DNA of 44,011 nucleotides, taken from a virus. The notes below the pieces were generated by a model that ran no database searches, was not told the DNA's origin, and saw only the letters and a program-made list of their open reading frames with translations. The translations under genes were made by a program, and so were the position numbers. Below are positions 29,231 through 37,332 of this stretch, in pieces (position 1 is the stretch's first letter; each line of letters starts with the position of its first letter). The stretch covers positions 1-44,011 of the IMG/VR virus record IMGVR_UViG_3300045257_000218; one strand, 5' to 3'.

Positions 29231-31621
29231 ATGTCCACAGACGACAATAGCATTGGTGTTAATTCTAGAGATGGCGGCGCTCCGCCAGCGGCAGATCAGG
29301 GAGATGCAGCCGAAGAAGGCGGAGAGGCCAAGTCTGATGATATTACCGTTGACGTCGCCGACAAACCGATAAATATCCAAGGTGATGCAGAAGCATTCAA
29401 TCTCGTACCTCAAATGACCGAGGCATATCTTAGTGAGGCAGCCGATGTGGTCATGTCGTCATTTAAGACTATGTGGGATTCCACAGAGGACTACCGTGAG
29501 AAGCGTGTGCATCTCTATAAACTATTCCGTGGTAACCTCGATCCCAAGTCTGAACCGTTTGAGGATTGTGCAAACATTCACCTCCCGGTCGTTCTGCAAG
29601 CGATTGCTGCCCTTGTTCCGCGAGTGGTCACCGAGTTATTCCCTATCGATGACTACCTCTATCGGGCCTTGCCCACCGGACCAGAAGATCAAGAACGCTC
29701 AGATCTGTTGACCAAGCACGGAGACTGGCAATTCCGTCATGAGATGCCGGACTTCATTCCCCAGTTTGAAAGGATCGTAACAGAGTCGCTACTAATCGGC
29801 ACTGCCTATGCATATTCATGCTACGACATTACACTTAAGCGCAATGTGCATGAATTCATAAACTGCGAAGAGCTTGTGATGTCCTATACGGACAAGGCAA
29901 TTGCTCCTGATCTATCAGATGTAACCGAAAAGATCTTCGTTCGCAAATACCCACGCCACAAACTTGAGGCCATGGTTGCGAATGGCGCATTTGATGCCAA
30001 GGCAGTAGAGGAGCTTCTTGAGCCTGAAGAGCAGGCTGACATCAAACAAATTCGCGGCTCCAGGAATAAACAAGAGGACCACGATCTAATCGTCCGCGAA
30101 GAGGTAGAGGACGTGGAGGGCCATCATCGTCCCGATGACGATCCCACGGCTCCCTATAAGTTCTACGAGTACCATGGCTGGTATGTACTTCCGACCGAGA
30201 GCATGCAACGTCCAGTTGTCATAACTGTCGATCCAGGTACCAGAAAGGTCGTTTCCTTTTACGTTCGCGAGGACGACGATTGGCGCGACCGGGAACGATT
30301 TGACCGCGAGATCCAGGCCATCGCCGGCTATCAGCAGGCCTTCGATGCCTATCAGCAGATGGTCAGGAATCCTCAAGTTGTCCCGGACCCAGTGACTGGC
30401 CAACCAACGGTGCAGCCTCCGCCTCCTCCGCCTCCAGTGCCTCCGTCTGTCAAGCTGGACGAGTCTGGTAAGCCGATTCCACCTGAGCCTCCCAAAAAGG
30501 TGCCAATCGAATATTTCACCCGGTTCGATTGTATCTACGATCCGCATGGATCGCTTGGTATTGGCGTCGGCGACATGATTAGCGGCTTCAATATGATGGT
30601 AAATCAGCTCGGCAATCTGTTTATCGATGCTGCTTCCATTGGCAATAATCCTCCTGTCCTTGCCGCCCAGGGCGCATTGCCTCCAGGCGACATTCAGATC
30701 GGTCCCGGATACGTTGGTCGCTCTACACTTCCGCCTGAGCAGATCAAGAACGCCACTGCCACGATCTTTACCGGACAGGGCAATCCTCAGCTCCTTGAGG
30801 TTATGAACATGCTCATGGGAGCCGGCAAGGAGGTCGCTGCCACGCCCGATGTCTATTCTGGAGAGCCAGGCAAGTCCTCGGAGACCTGGAGAGGCATCGC
30901 GACCCGGGTGGAACAAGCCACCAAGCCGCTCACGGCAATCGCTCAGCGTCTTCTCCGGGGCCTTACCGAGCTTGTAAGAAAGAACGCTCGACTTAATTCT
31001 GTATTCTTGCCCGAGGAAGACATCATCAATGTCATTGACCCGAGCAAGGGCGTTCAAAGCCAGGTCACAATTAAGCGTTCAATATACATAGAAGACTATG
31101 ATATCACGTTCACTGCTGACACGCGATTTGTCAGTCAGCAGCAGAAAATGGACGAGGATATGCAGCTTATGCAATTTGCAACTCAATCGCCATTGTTCGC
31201 TGGCAATCCGATTCAGCAGAAGCAGTTTCTCTATGAGATCTCAACGCGCTATCTCAAGGACATGAAGCGCACCGAACTTATTCCGTTTCTTGGTCCTCGT
31301 CCCGTGCCGCCTCCTCCTCCGGCTCCAATCGCGCCGCATGAAGAGAATGCGCTATTTCTACAGGGGAAGGCGCCGGACATCAACCCGGCAGATGATGATG
31401 CTGCCCATGTCCAGGATCACCAGGCCTTCGGTGGATCGCAGGAAGGGGCATACCTAGACCCGCAACAGAAGAAGAATCTCGATCAGCATGTGCGCAATCA
31501 TGTTAGCGCAATGATAATGAAGACAGCGAAAGGAATGCCGAATGGAATCCCAGGAGCAAATGGAGGAGCGCCAGGAATGGCTCCAGCACCGGGTAACCCG
31601 GGTCCTCCTCCGCAGAATTGA
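29231..31621 (+). CDS. Portal protein (P22 gp1-like), 796 aa
   Basis: The protein is long and acidic at both ends, as in P22-type portals (725 aa). The order is right: after terminase and before scaffold and coat. The segment YEYHGWYVLP..., followed by FTRFDCIYDPHGSLGIGVGDMI and NMMVNQLGNLFIDAA, is typical of the portal stem and crown. A Pro-rich insertion at about 395-425 (PPPPPPPVPPS) is unusual. Twelve copies form the packaging and ejection channel. AAGGG lies before the ATG. Confidence 0.85.
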   Translation: MSTDDNSIGVNSRDGGAPPAADQGDAAEEGGEAKSDDITVDVADKPINIQGDAEAFNLVPQMTEAYLSEAADVVMSSFKTMWDSTEDYREKRVHLYKLFRGNLDPKSEPFEDCANIHLPVVLQAIAALVPRVVTELFPIDDYLYRALPTGPEDQERSDLLTKHGDWQFRHEMPDFIPQFERIVTESLLIGTAYAYSCYDITLKRNVHEFINCEELVMSYTDKAIAPDLSDVTEKIFVRKYPRHKLEAMVANGAFDAKAVEELLEPEEQADIKQIRGSRNKQEDHDLIVREEVEDVEGHHRPDDDPTAPYKFYEYHGWYVLPTESMQRPVVITVDPGTRKVVSFYVREDDDWRDRERFDREIQAIAGYQQAFDAYQQMVRNPQVVPDPVTGQPTVQPPPPPPPVPPSVKLDESGKPIPPEPPKKVPIEYFTRFDCIYDPHGSLGIGVGDMISGFNMMVNQLGNLFIDAASIGNNPPVLAAQGALPPGDIQIGPGYVGRSTLPPEQIKNATATIFTGQGNPQLLEVMNMLMGAGKEVAATPDVYSGEPGKSSETWRGIATRVEQATKPLTAIAQRLLRGLTELVRKNARLNSVFLPEEDIINVIDPSKGVQSQVTIKRSIYIEDYDITFTADTRFVSQQQKMDEDMQLMQFATQSPLFAGNPIQQKQFLYEISTRYLKDMKRTELIPFLGPRPVPPPPPAPIAPHEENALFLQGKAPDINPADDDAAHVQDHQAFGGSQEGAYLDPQQKKNLDQHVRNHVSAMIMKTAKGMPNGIPGANGGAPGMAPAPGNPGPPPQN

Positions 31622-31763
31622 AGAAGACTTGGCGATCAAGAAGCGAAATCTTATTTCAAATGCTCGCGTTCAGCCACTGGATAATATTAGATCGGCCGCC
31701 GGAGAGATCAGTGGATTGGAATGGGTAGTCGATCTGTTCAAGGGTGACAAATGGGTCAGATAA
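31542..31763 (+). CDS. Small protein overlapping the portal end, 73 aa
   Basis: The start lies inside the last 80 bp of the portal gene and the stop overlaps the GroES-like start. The product MESQEQMEERQEWLQHRV... is a charged helix ending in ISGLEWVVDLFKGD. No family recognised. The overlap in both directions supports coupling with its neighbours. Confidence 0.6.
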   Translation: MESQEQMEERQEWLQHRVTRVLLRRIEEDLAIKKRNLISNARVQPLDNIRSAAGEISGLEWVVDLFKGDKWVR

Positions 31764-32230
31764 CGCATTTCAATCCTCAGATTAAGCACAGATGTGAGCA
31801 GCTTAAGGTTAGTTCACTGCCGTACCAGCCGATTGGCGATAGGATGCTTATCAAGCGCATTGTCGATGATAAGTATGGAGGGAAAGATGGTACGATTATT
31901 AAGGCTGATAAATGGAAGGGTAACGAAACTCGTGGACTTCTATGTGCTGCCGGCCTGGGGGCCCTGGATTACCTTATCTCTCATGGCACTCTTGTCGGCG
32001 ATGTTGTTTGGATTGCAAAGTATGTCGACTGGGAAGAGGGTGGTTGGATTTTTGCTCGCACTGAGGAACTTTGTGGATCTGAAGATCTGACGATTAGAAT
32101 TAGGGGTAACAGCAAGGTCGGCGGCTTATATAAAGACGAGCCGCTTACAGCCGAAGACGTTGGTGGCCTTGTGACAATAGCTCTAGATTCAGAAGACAAA
32201 TACATCTATAGATTTGGAAAGGAACCGTAA
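31751..32230 (+). CDS. GroES-like co-chaperonin, 159 aa
   Basis: The N-terminal core YQPIGDRMLIKRIVDDKYGGKDGTI matches the Cpn10 start (PLGDRVLVK). The barrel continues [14 protein letters not shown] and HGTLVGDVVWIAKYVDWEE. Phage co-chaperonins (like T4 gp31) help the host GroEL fold the large coat protein. At 159 aa it is larger than GroES (97 aa), with a C-terminal extension. It lies between portal and scaffold, fitting a capsid folding role. Confidence 0.75.
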   Translation: MGQITHFNPQIKHRCEQLKVSSLPYQPIGDRMLIKRIVDDKYGGKDGTIIKADKWKGNETRGLLCAAGLGALDYLISHGTLVGDVVWIAKYVDWEEGGWIFARTEELCGSEDLTIRIRGNSKVGGLYKDEPLTAEDVGGLVTIALDSEDKYIYRFGKEP

Positions 32231-32231
32231 T

Positions 32232-33116
32232 ATGGCAAAGGAAGTTGACAGAGAAGAAGATGAGACCGAGGACAAGGAAGTTCTCGGGCCAAAACCATCT
32301 CGTGAAGTGTCTGGCCAAGAAACGGAAGTAGACCTCACGGAGGACGATGATGACGAAGCGGAAGGCCAGCAAGAAACCAAGAAAGAGCGCAGGAACAAGC
32401 GCTACTCCGAGCTTGAAGAGCGCGTCAGGGCTGCCGAGGAACGGTCACAGCGTTTTGAGCAAGAGCTTTCAGCGGCCCGCCAGCGAGCCGATATGGAAGC
32501 AGCAGCCCGTGCTCGCCCAGCAGAAGGAAAGGATGAGTACGAAGAGAAAATTAAGCAACTGAGCGATCAGCGCCTTTCGAAGCTTGCTCTTATTCGTCGT
32601 ACAGTCTCTGACCCTGACGCAACGCAAGCGCTGGCCAGAGAGTCGCTTGAGCTTGAGGGTCAGATTGCAGATCTGCGCTCTGAGCGTGCCGCCAGAAAAT
32701 TCGCCGCAACACAACCGCGCCAGGGTGGAGATACAATTTCCCAGATCCTACATGCTGAATTTCCGCAGTTTACAAGTAATCCAAAACTCATGAACTATGC
32801 CTATGGGGAATACATGCGGCTCACGGCTCGCGGAGAGCCAGAGGGACTTGAGACTGCCAGGAAGGCCAACCGTACGGCACTGACCGACATGGGCCTTGCT
32901 CCTCGACAGGTCACCGCGCCCACGGCCGCCCAGCAGATGCGACATGGTGGCCAGCCGTCTTCTCAGGGACCGGCGCCAGCATCCAGCAAGGTCAAGCTCA
33001 CGGGCTCCCTGCGCAAGCTTGCGCGCGCGAGAGAGGCTCTCCTCAATCCGAACGGTGACGACTCAGAGGCGGACAAGAAATTCGCGAAACGACTGCGAAA
33101 GGCGGACATTCTCTAA
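32232..33116 (+). CDS. Scaffolding protein, 294 aa
   Basis: ATG at 32232 is preferred over the upstream TTG because AAGGA lies 9 nt before. The protein is very acidic at the start (VDREEDETEDKEV), then has long coiled-coil helices (YSELEERVRAAEERSQRFEQELS) and a basic C-terminus (KLARAREALLNPN). This is the classical scaffold pattern: an internal helical core with a coat-binding basic tail, positioned just ahead of the coat genes. Confidence 0.75.
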   Translation: MAKEVDREEDETEDKEVLGPKPSREVSGQETEVDLTEDDDDEAEGQQETKKERRNKRYSELEERVRAAEERSQRFEQELSAARQRADMEAAARARPAEGKDEYEEKIKQLSDQRLSKLALIRRTVSDPDATQALARESLELEGQIADLRSERAARKFAATQPRQGGDTISQILHAEFPQFTSNPKLMNYAYGEYMRLTARGEPEGLETARKANRTALTDMGLAPRQVTAPTAAQQMRHGGQPSSQGPAPASSKVKLTGSLRKLARAREALLNPNGDDSEADKKFAKRLRKADIL

Positions 33117-33373
33117 TGCCTCCGTGCCTTGGCTGTGGGGCCAAGGCCAGGCAGCCCCACAACCCCGAATGCCACGAAGACTTCAGTGTTTCCAAGCAGA
33201 TGCGTTGGCAGCGCAGGAAGTTGCTTGAGGGGAAATGTGTGAAATGCGGCGGTGAGATAGATCGGCCTGGACGCCTAGGCGAAAGGGCCAATCTATGTCT
33301 GAAATGCTGTATCAAGCGGCGCAAGAATGTAAGTCAAGTATCAAAAAACTCCTTGCCACCAGATACGCAGTGA
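33116..33373 (+). CDS. Small zinc-ribbon protein, 85 aa
   Basis: The start overlaps the scaffold stop (TAATG). It has CLGCG at 4-8, a basic linker, and KCVKCGGEIDRPG...NLCLKCC: two or more zinc knuckles. Such a protein within a capsid block is unusual. Function unknown. Confidence 0.6.
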   Translation: MPPCLGCGAKARQPHNPECHEDFSVSKQMRWQRRKLLEGKCVKCGGEIDRPGRLGERANLCLKCCIKRRKNVSQVSKNSLPPDTQ

Positions 33374-33460
33374 TGTCAGCCTAAGGTCAGTTACCGACTC
33401 GCCCTGCAACCTTCCGCCGGTTGTGAACGGGTATCGGCGTCAGAGCGGAGAGGAAAATGC

Positions 33461-33919
33461 GTGGACGCCGATAAATCTGTCGAGCAGGCAACTGTACCCG
33501 AAAAGACCAAGAGAGCGGACGCCCCATCGATCCCGACTGACGGTGATCTGAGGCGAGATCAGCTCCGCGGTAAGGACAAGGATCGGGACTACATTTACGC
33601 CGATCCGCGGGTAGAGCAGTTTGGTGTGGCCGATTATATGGCCAAGGGATACACGGTTGAGAAGCGCCGGAGCGGCGGCGTTCGTCCCGTGATCGAGTCT
33701 CGCGATGCCGCCGAAGGCGCCGAGATCAAACAGATGGGCTGCGTGCTTTTGAGCCGCCCGAAGTCCATCGGACAAGCGGAATTCAAGGCTCAGCAGTCTA
33801 TTGCAGACAGTTTCGATCGGGCAATTCTTAAGCCCGGTGGCGCCGATGGTCTCCGTGGCGTCACCGGTTATACCGGGTTCCGAAATACATCCACTCAGCT
33901 TGAGCGCGACGAGGATTAA
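33461..33919 (+). CDS. Hypothetical protein in capsid block, 152 aa (GTG start)
   Basis: GTG at 33461 has GGAGAGG about 7 nt before; an ATG at 33457 in another frame gives only five codons. The product is charged and mostly helical with beta at the end (TDGDLRRDQLRGKDKDRDYIYADPR...). No family recognised. It lies between scaffold and decoration-like genes. Confidence 0.55.
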   Translation: MDADKSVEQATVPEKTKRADAPSIPTDGDLRRDQLRGKDKDRDYIYADPRVEQFGVADYMAKGYTVEKRRSGGVRPVIESRDAAEGAEIKQMGCVLLSRPKSIGQAEFKAQQSIADSFDRAILKPGGADGLRGVTGYTGFRNTSTQLERDED

Positions 33920-33922
33920 CCT

Positions 33923-34534
33923 ATGGCAAATATTTTTCAGGGTGGCTTTAGATGGAACCGCCAGAAGGACAGCGGGGAACAGCCTGGCTTTCTTCGTCTG
34001 CCCGTAGCGTCTGGCTACGGCACTGGCATCTTCCGCGGGGACCCGGTCAAGCGCATTTCCGACGGCTCGATCCAGGTCGCAGCGGCTGGTAACCCAATCG
34101 TGGGATTTGCATGGGGCGCCGAGCAGTATGTCGGGTCCGATGGTCTCTTCCGAAAGGGCGGCTCTTTCCTTCCGGCTTCGACCACCTATACCGGTGGCCT
34201 TATGGCTGAGCAGTGTTCCTACGTGCGCGTCATCCCGGCCATCGGCGCTTTGTTCGAGGTCGATGCCCTGGCGGCCACGGCCACGACCCTTGCTGGTTGG
34301 CAGGCATTCGTGGGCGAGAACGCCGACCTGAACGCTGGCGGCGGCGGAAACGTCACTACGGGTGTTTCGAGCTTCAGCCTGGACGTTTCCACGCACGCGA
34401 CCACCAATACCCTGGTGTTTCGTATCGAGGAAATTTCACTGCGCTTCGATGCAGACCCAACCGTGGCATCGTTCAAGCTCTTGGTGAGCGTGAACCTCTG
34501 CCAGGATACGCCCTACACCTCGACCGGTACCTAA
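33923..34534 (+). CDS. Capsid-associated (decoration-like) protein, 203 aa
   Basis: The protein has GYGTGIFRGDPVKRISDGSIQVAAAGNPIVGFAWGAEQY, the conserved core of small capsid-associated proteins found just before phage coat genes. It is beta-rich, without signal or membrane parts. Likely it decorates or stabilises the capsid; its position directly ahead of the coat gene supports this. Confidence 0.6.
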   Translation: MANIFQGGFRWNRQKDSGEQPGFLRLPVASGYGTGIFRGDPVKRISDGSIQVAAAGNPIVGFAWGAEQYVGSDGLFRKGGSFLPASTTYTGGLMAEQCSYVRVIPAIGALFEVDALAATATTLAGWQAFVGENADLNAGGGGNVTTGVSSFSLDVSTHATTNTLVFRIEEISLRFDADPTVASFKLLVSVNLCQDTPYTSTGT

Positions 34535-34546
34535 GGGAGAGCGACC

Positions 34547-35452
34547 ATGGCAATTGTCACTACATCAGCCGTTTATCGCTCCCTCAAGCTCACCTTGGAG
34601 GACATCTTTACGGATTCCTTCGAGAATGCGAAAAAGAACATGTGCTGGCCAAAGTACATGCCGCCGTCGAGCATGGAAGATTCCTATGTCGACGACCTGG
34701 AAATGGCAGGCCCGGGGCTTCTGACGGAAAAGCCAGAGGCCCAGGACAGTGCGGTGGGAACCATCATGGAAGGGTTCCCCACGCGTTATATCGCGCGGAC
34801 CTTCGCCATGCGCCTCCTCATCTCAGAGGAGGCCCTGGAGGACGAAAAGTACGACCAGGTGCTCGTCCAAGCGAAGCGCCTGAACTATAGCGCCATCAAG
34901 ACGCAGGAGCTTGATGCCGCGAACGTATTGAACCGCGCCACGAATACCTCCTACGTTGGTGGCGACGGGCAGCCTCTGGCAAGCGCGTCTCATGCTCTTC
35001 CCGGTGGCGGCACCTATTCGAACACGATGACCACCCCGTTCGCTCCCTCGCGCGCCGCGGTCATCATCGCTACCACAGCGATCCGCAAGCTCCCTGGGCC
35101 CTCGGGCATCATCGACAACTATATGCCGACGACCGTTGTTTTCCCGGTCGATCAGTGGGCGGCATGGGAAGGTATTCTCAATACTCCGAAGGTGCCTGAG
35201 TCGAACGCCAATGAAATCAACGCCGTCTATACGATGCTGGACATCAAGCCGGTGGCAGTTCCGTACTGGACGAATACGACCAACTACCTGTTCAAGACGG
35301 ATGCCCCGGACGGGCTCACCTGGAAGTGGCGGCGCAAGGTGCGGAATCGCACCTGGGTCGACAATGATGCCGAGGTGATGAAGTACAGCATCAGCTATCG
35401 CAGCGCGCGTGGCTGGTCGAATCCCCGCGGAGTGTTCTTCGTCAACGCCTAA
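34547..35452 (+). CDS. Major capsid protein, HK97 fold, 301 aa
   Basis: GGGAGAG precedes the ATG. The segment GGDGQPLASASHALPGGGTYSN is the loop seen in HK97-fold major head proteins. The rest (RYIARTFAMRLLISEEALEDEKYDQVLVQAKRL) is helical as expected for the spine helix. At 301 aa it is shorter than P22 coat (430 aa) and lacks the I-domain, so the capsid differs in detail from P22. It likely folds with the co-chaperonin encoded upstream. Confidence 0.8.
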   Translation: MAIVTTSAVYRSLKLTLEDIFTDSFENAKKNMCWPKYMPPSSMEDSYVDDLEMAGPGLLTEKPEAQDSAVGTIMEGFPTRYIARTFAMRLLISEEALEDEKYDQVLVQAKRLNYSAIKTQELDAANVLNRATNTSYVGGDGQPLASASHALPGGGTYSNTMTTPFAPSRAAVIIATTAIRKLPGPSGIIDNYMPTTVVFPVDQWAAWEGILNTPKVPESNANEINAVYTMLDIKPVAVPYWTNTTNYLFKTDAPDGLTWKWRRKVRNRTWVDNDAEVMKYSISYRSARGWSNPRGVFFVNA

Positions 35453-35464
35453 GAGGGCACCGAA

Positions 35465-36445
35465 ATGGCAAATCCCCAGATTCCACCGACCCAATTCTAT
35501 TACACCACGGGTCCTCAGCCTGGATTCGATCTGACAAATTATCTCATCATCAACGGTGGTGGGAACGTTTATCAAGTCAGAGAGGGTTCTGGACCCGCGA
35601 ACGGGGATCGTCCTGGTCTGCAAACGCGCATCTTCCCCACTCTAATCAGCGCTGTTTTGCAATGCCGGGCAAATCGCGGAGATGTGATTCAGGTCCTTGA
35701 GGGCTCCGTCACGAACATTTCGGCTACCAATTACCTAGCTGGATGTCCCGATGGCGTCACCATCATCGGAAACGGCATCGGCGCCTCACAGGCACAGATC
35801 AACTTCACCGCCGCCGCGTCTAACCTTGGCACGGCTGGCGGTCTCCTGGCGGCGAATAACGTCGTGATCGCCGGCTTCAACATGAATATGAATTCGACGG
35901 CCGCTACCCTGGTAACGGCGCCGTATTCTGTCACGGGGGCTGACTGTGCCTTCGTCGGCAATAGGGTCACGTTCTCGACTTCCGCCACGCAGCAGGCCAC
36001 GGCGCCGTTCACGGTTGGCGCTGGAGCAAATCGCTTCATCTTCGATCGAAATCTCTTTTACAACTGCGATGGCACTTTCGCCACTAATCCTACCAATGGT
36101 ATTCTGGTCTCATCTGCCGTATCTGGTTTCATTTGCAGCAACAGCCGCATGACGATGGCTACGAATGCCGTTGGCACCGGTGTTCTGCAATTCTCCGCGG
36201 CTGCGACTGACGCCCTGGTGGTCGGCAATTATATGACCAACAACAAGGCGGCATCTACCGCTGCGCTGGTTGGATTCGCTGCCGCCACTGGATATATTGA
36301 TAAAAATATGCTTGGCATCCAAGCTGCTACCGGCGGCGCGACCGCGATTGCCACCATCGGCAATTTCGTCCTGGGCCAAAATTGGGGCACCGCACTCGGC
36401 GGCGCTGGTCACACCGCGGTTCTTATCGGTACCGCCTCTTCATAA
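35465..36445 (+). CDS. Right-handed beta-helix virion protein, 326 aa
   Basis: GAGGG precedes the ATG, 12 bp after the coat stop. The sequence is dominated by short Asn/Thr/Gly/Ala repeats with alternating hydrophobics (NVVIAGFNMNMNSTAATLVT, FVGNRVTFSTSA, FICSNSRMTMATNA). That is the pattern of a parallel beta-helix. Its position directly after the coat gene, away from the tail genes, suggests a capsid-surface or fibre protein. Confidence 0.6.
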   Translation: MANPQIPPTQFYYTTGPQPGFDLTNYLIINGGGNVYQVREGSGPANGDRPGLQTRIFPTLISAVLQCRANRGDVIQVLEGSVTNISATNYLAGCPDGVTIIGNGIGASQAQINFTAAASNLGTAGGLLAANNVVIAGFNMNMNSTAATLVTAPYSVTGADCAFVGNRVTFSTSATQQATAPFTVGAGANRFIFDRNLFYNCDGTFATNPTNGILVSSAVSGFICSNSRMTMATNAVGTGVLQFSAAATDALVVGNYMTNNKAASTAALVGFAAATGYIDKNMLGIQAATGGATAIATIGNFVLGQNWGTALGGAGHTAVLIGTASS

Positions 36446-36453
36446 GATTTGCG

Positions 36454-36501
36454 CCTGGCCGGGCGCCTCACTTAATCCTTTCAAGGGGCATCTGGCCAGG
36501 C
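36454..36501 (+). terminator. GCCTGGCC/GGCCAGGC stem, terminator-like
   Basis: An 8-bp perfect inverted repeat with a 32-nt spacer is followed by CCTTTT. It lies between the two beta-helix genes, downstream of the coat gene. The long loop and short U-run make it a weak or partial terminator that would lower tail-gene expression relative to coat. Confidence 0.5.
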
Positions 36502-36519
36502 CCTTTTAGGAGTAAGTGA

Positions 36520-37332
36520 ATGGCAGCGGCAAATTGGTATCCGAATGGAGCGGGCGGCACAGTCGGCGATCCGCTGGCTACGCTGCCCAATCTCTATACT
36601 CCAGGTACCATCTGGTATGTAGGGAACGCCGGCACGGACGCCGCCGCGCCCGCTGGCAAGCGACGTGAGAAGCCGCTTAAGACCACTGGGCAGGCGAATA
36701 CGAATGCCGCGGCGGGAGACATGATCGTTTACCTCTCTGGCTTCACGGAGACGCTGGGCGCCTCAGTGGTGATCTCAAAGAGCGGCCTCTGGTTCGTGAG
36801 CGAGGGCACAGGCTCCTCGCGCGCGCGGCTGACTGCTGGCACAGGCGCTGGTGCCATGCTGGATATCACCGGACAGAGCGTGGTGCTCTCCAACCTGTAT
36901 TTCCCGGCGTCTACCGCCGTCCCCGTTGCGCGCGTGCGGACGGCTGCCGCTGACACCAATATATTGACCTGTTATTTCGAATGCGGCACCAATGACGTTG
37001 GTAGTGCAGTTGGAATTATAACTGGCGCATCTGCGATATATATCGATGACACCGTATTTATTTCGACCGCTGGATCTCCTGCTGCGCAGCCCACGATTGG
37101 GATTAATGTAATTAACGCCGTCACAGGTCTGATTATGGATAATGTCATTTTTGATGGTGGCGTATCCGGGTGGTCATCGTCCGCTCTTCTTGGAACGGCG
37201 GCAATTACTAATCTTCGAGCTACTAACATTGACCTAATGAATGATTCGGTTGCTTCGTTTGCAAGCGGATCTAATGGCAAGTTCTACCTGCGCAACAAAT
37301 CCGGTAACTCTGAGGTGATCTGGACGCCGTGA
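36520..37332 (+). CDS. Second right-handed beta-helix protein, 270 aa
   Basis: AGGAG lies before the ATG. The protein starts MAAANWYPNGAGG and has a beta-helix-like pattern of repeats (SGLWFVSEG, QSVVLSNLYFPAS, GLIMDNVIFDGG). Length and repeat style differ from the first beta-helix protein. It overlaps the next gene by GTGA. Likely another capsid or tail decoration component. Confidence 0.55.
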   Translation: MAAANWYPNGAGGTVGDPLATLPNLYTPGTIWYVGNAGTDAAAPAGKRREKPLKTTGQANTNAAAGDMIVYLSGFTETLGASVVISKSGLWFVSEGTGSSRARLTAGTGAGAMLDITGQSVVLSNLYFPASTAVPVARVRTAAADTNILTCYFECGTNDVGSAVGIITGASAIYIDDTVFISTAGSPAAQPTIGINVINAVTGLIMDNVIFDGGVSGWSSSALLGTAAITNLRATNIDLMNDSVASFASGSNGKFYLRNKSGNSEVIWTP

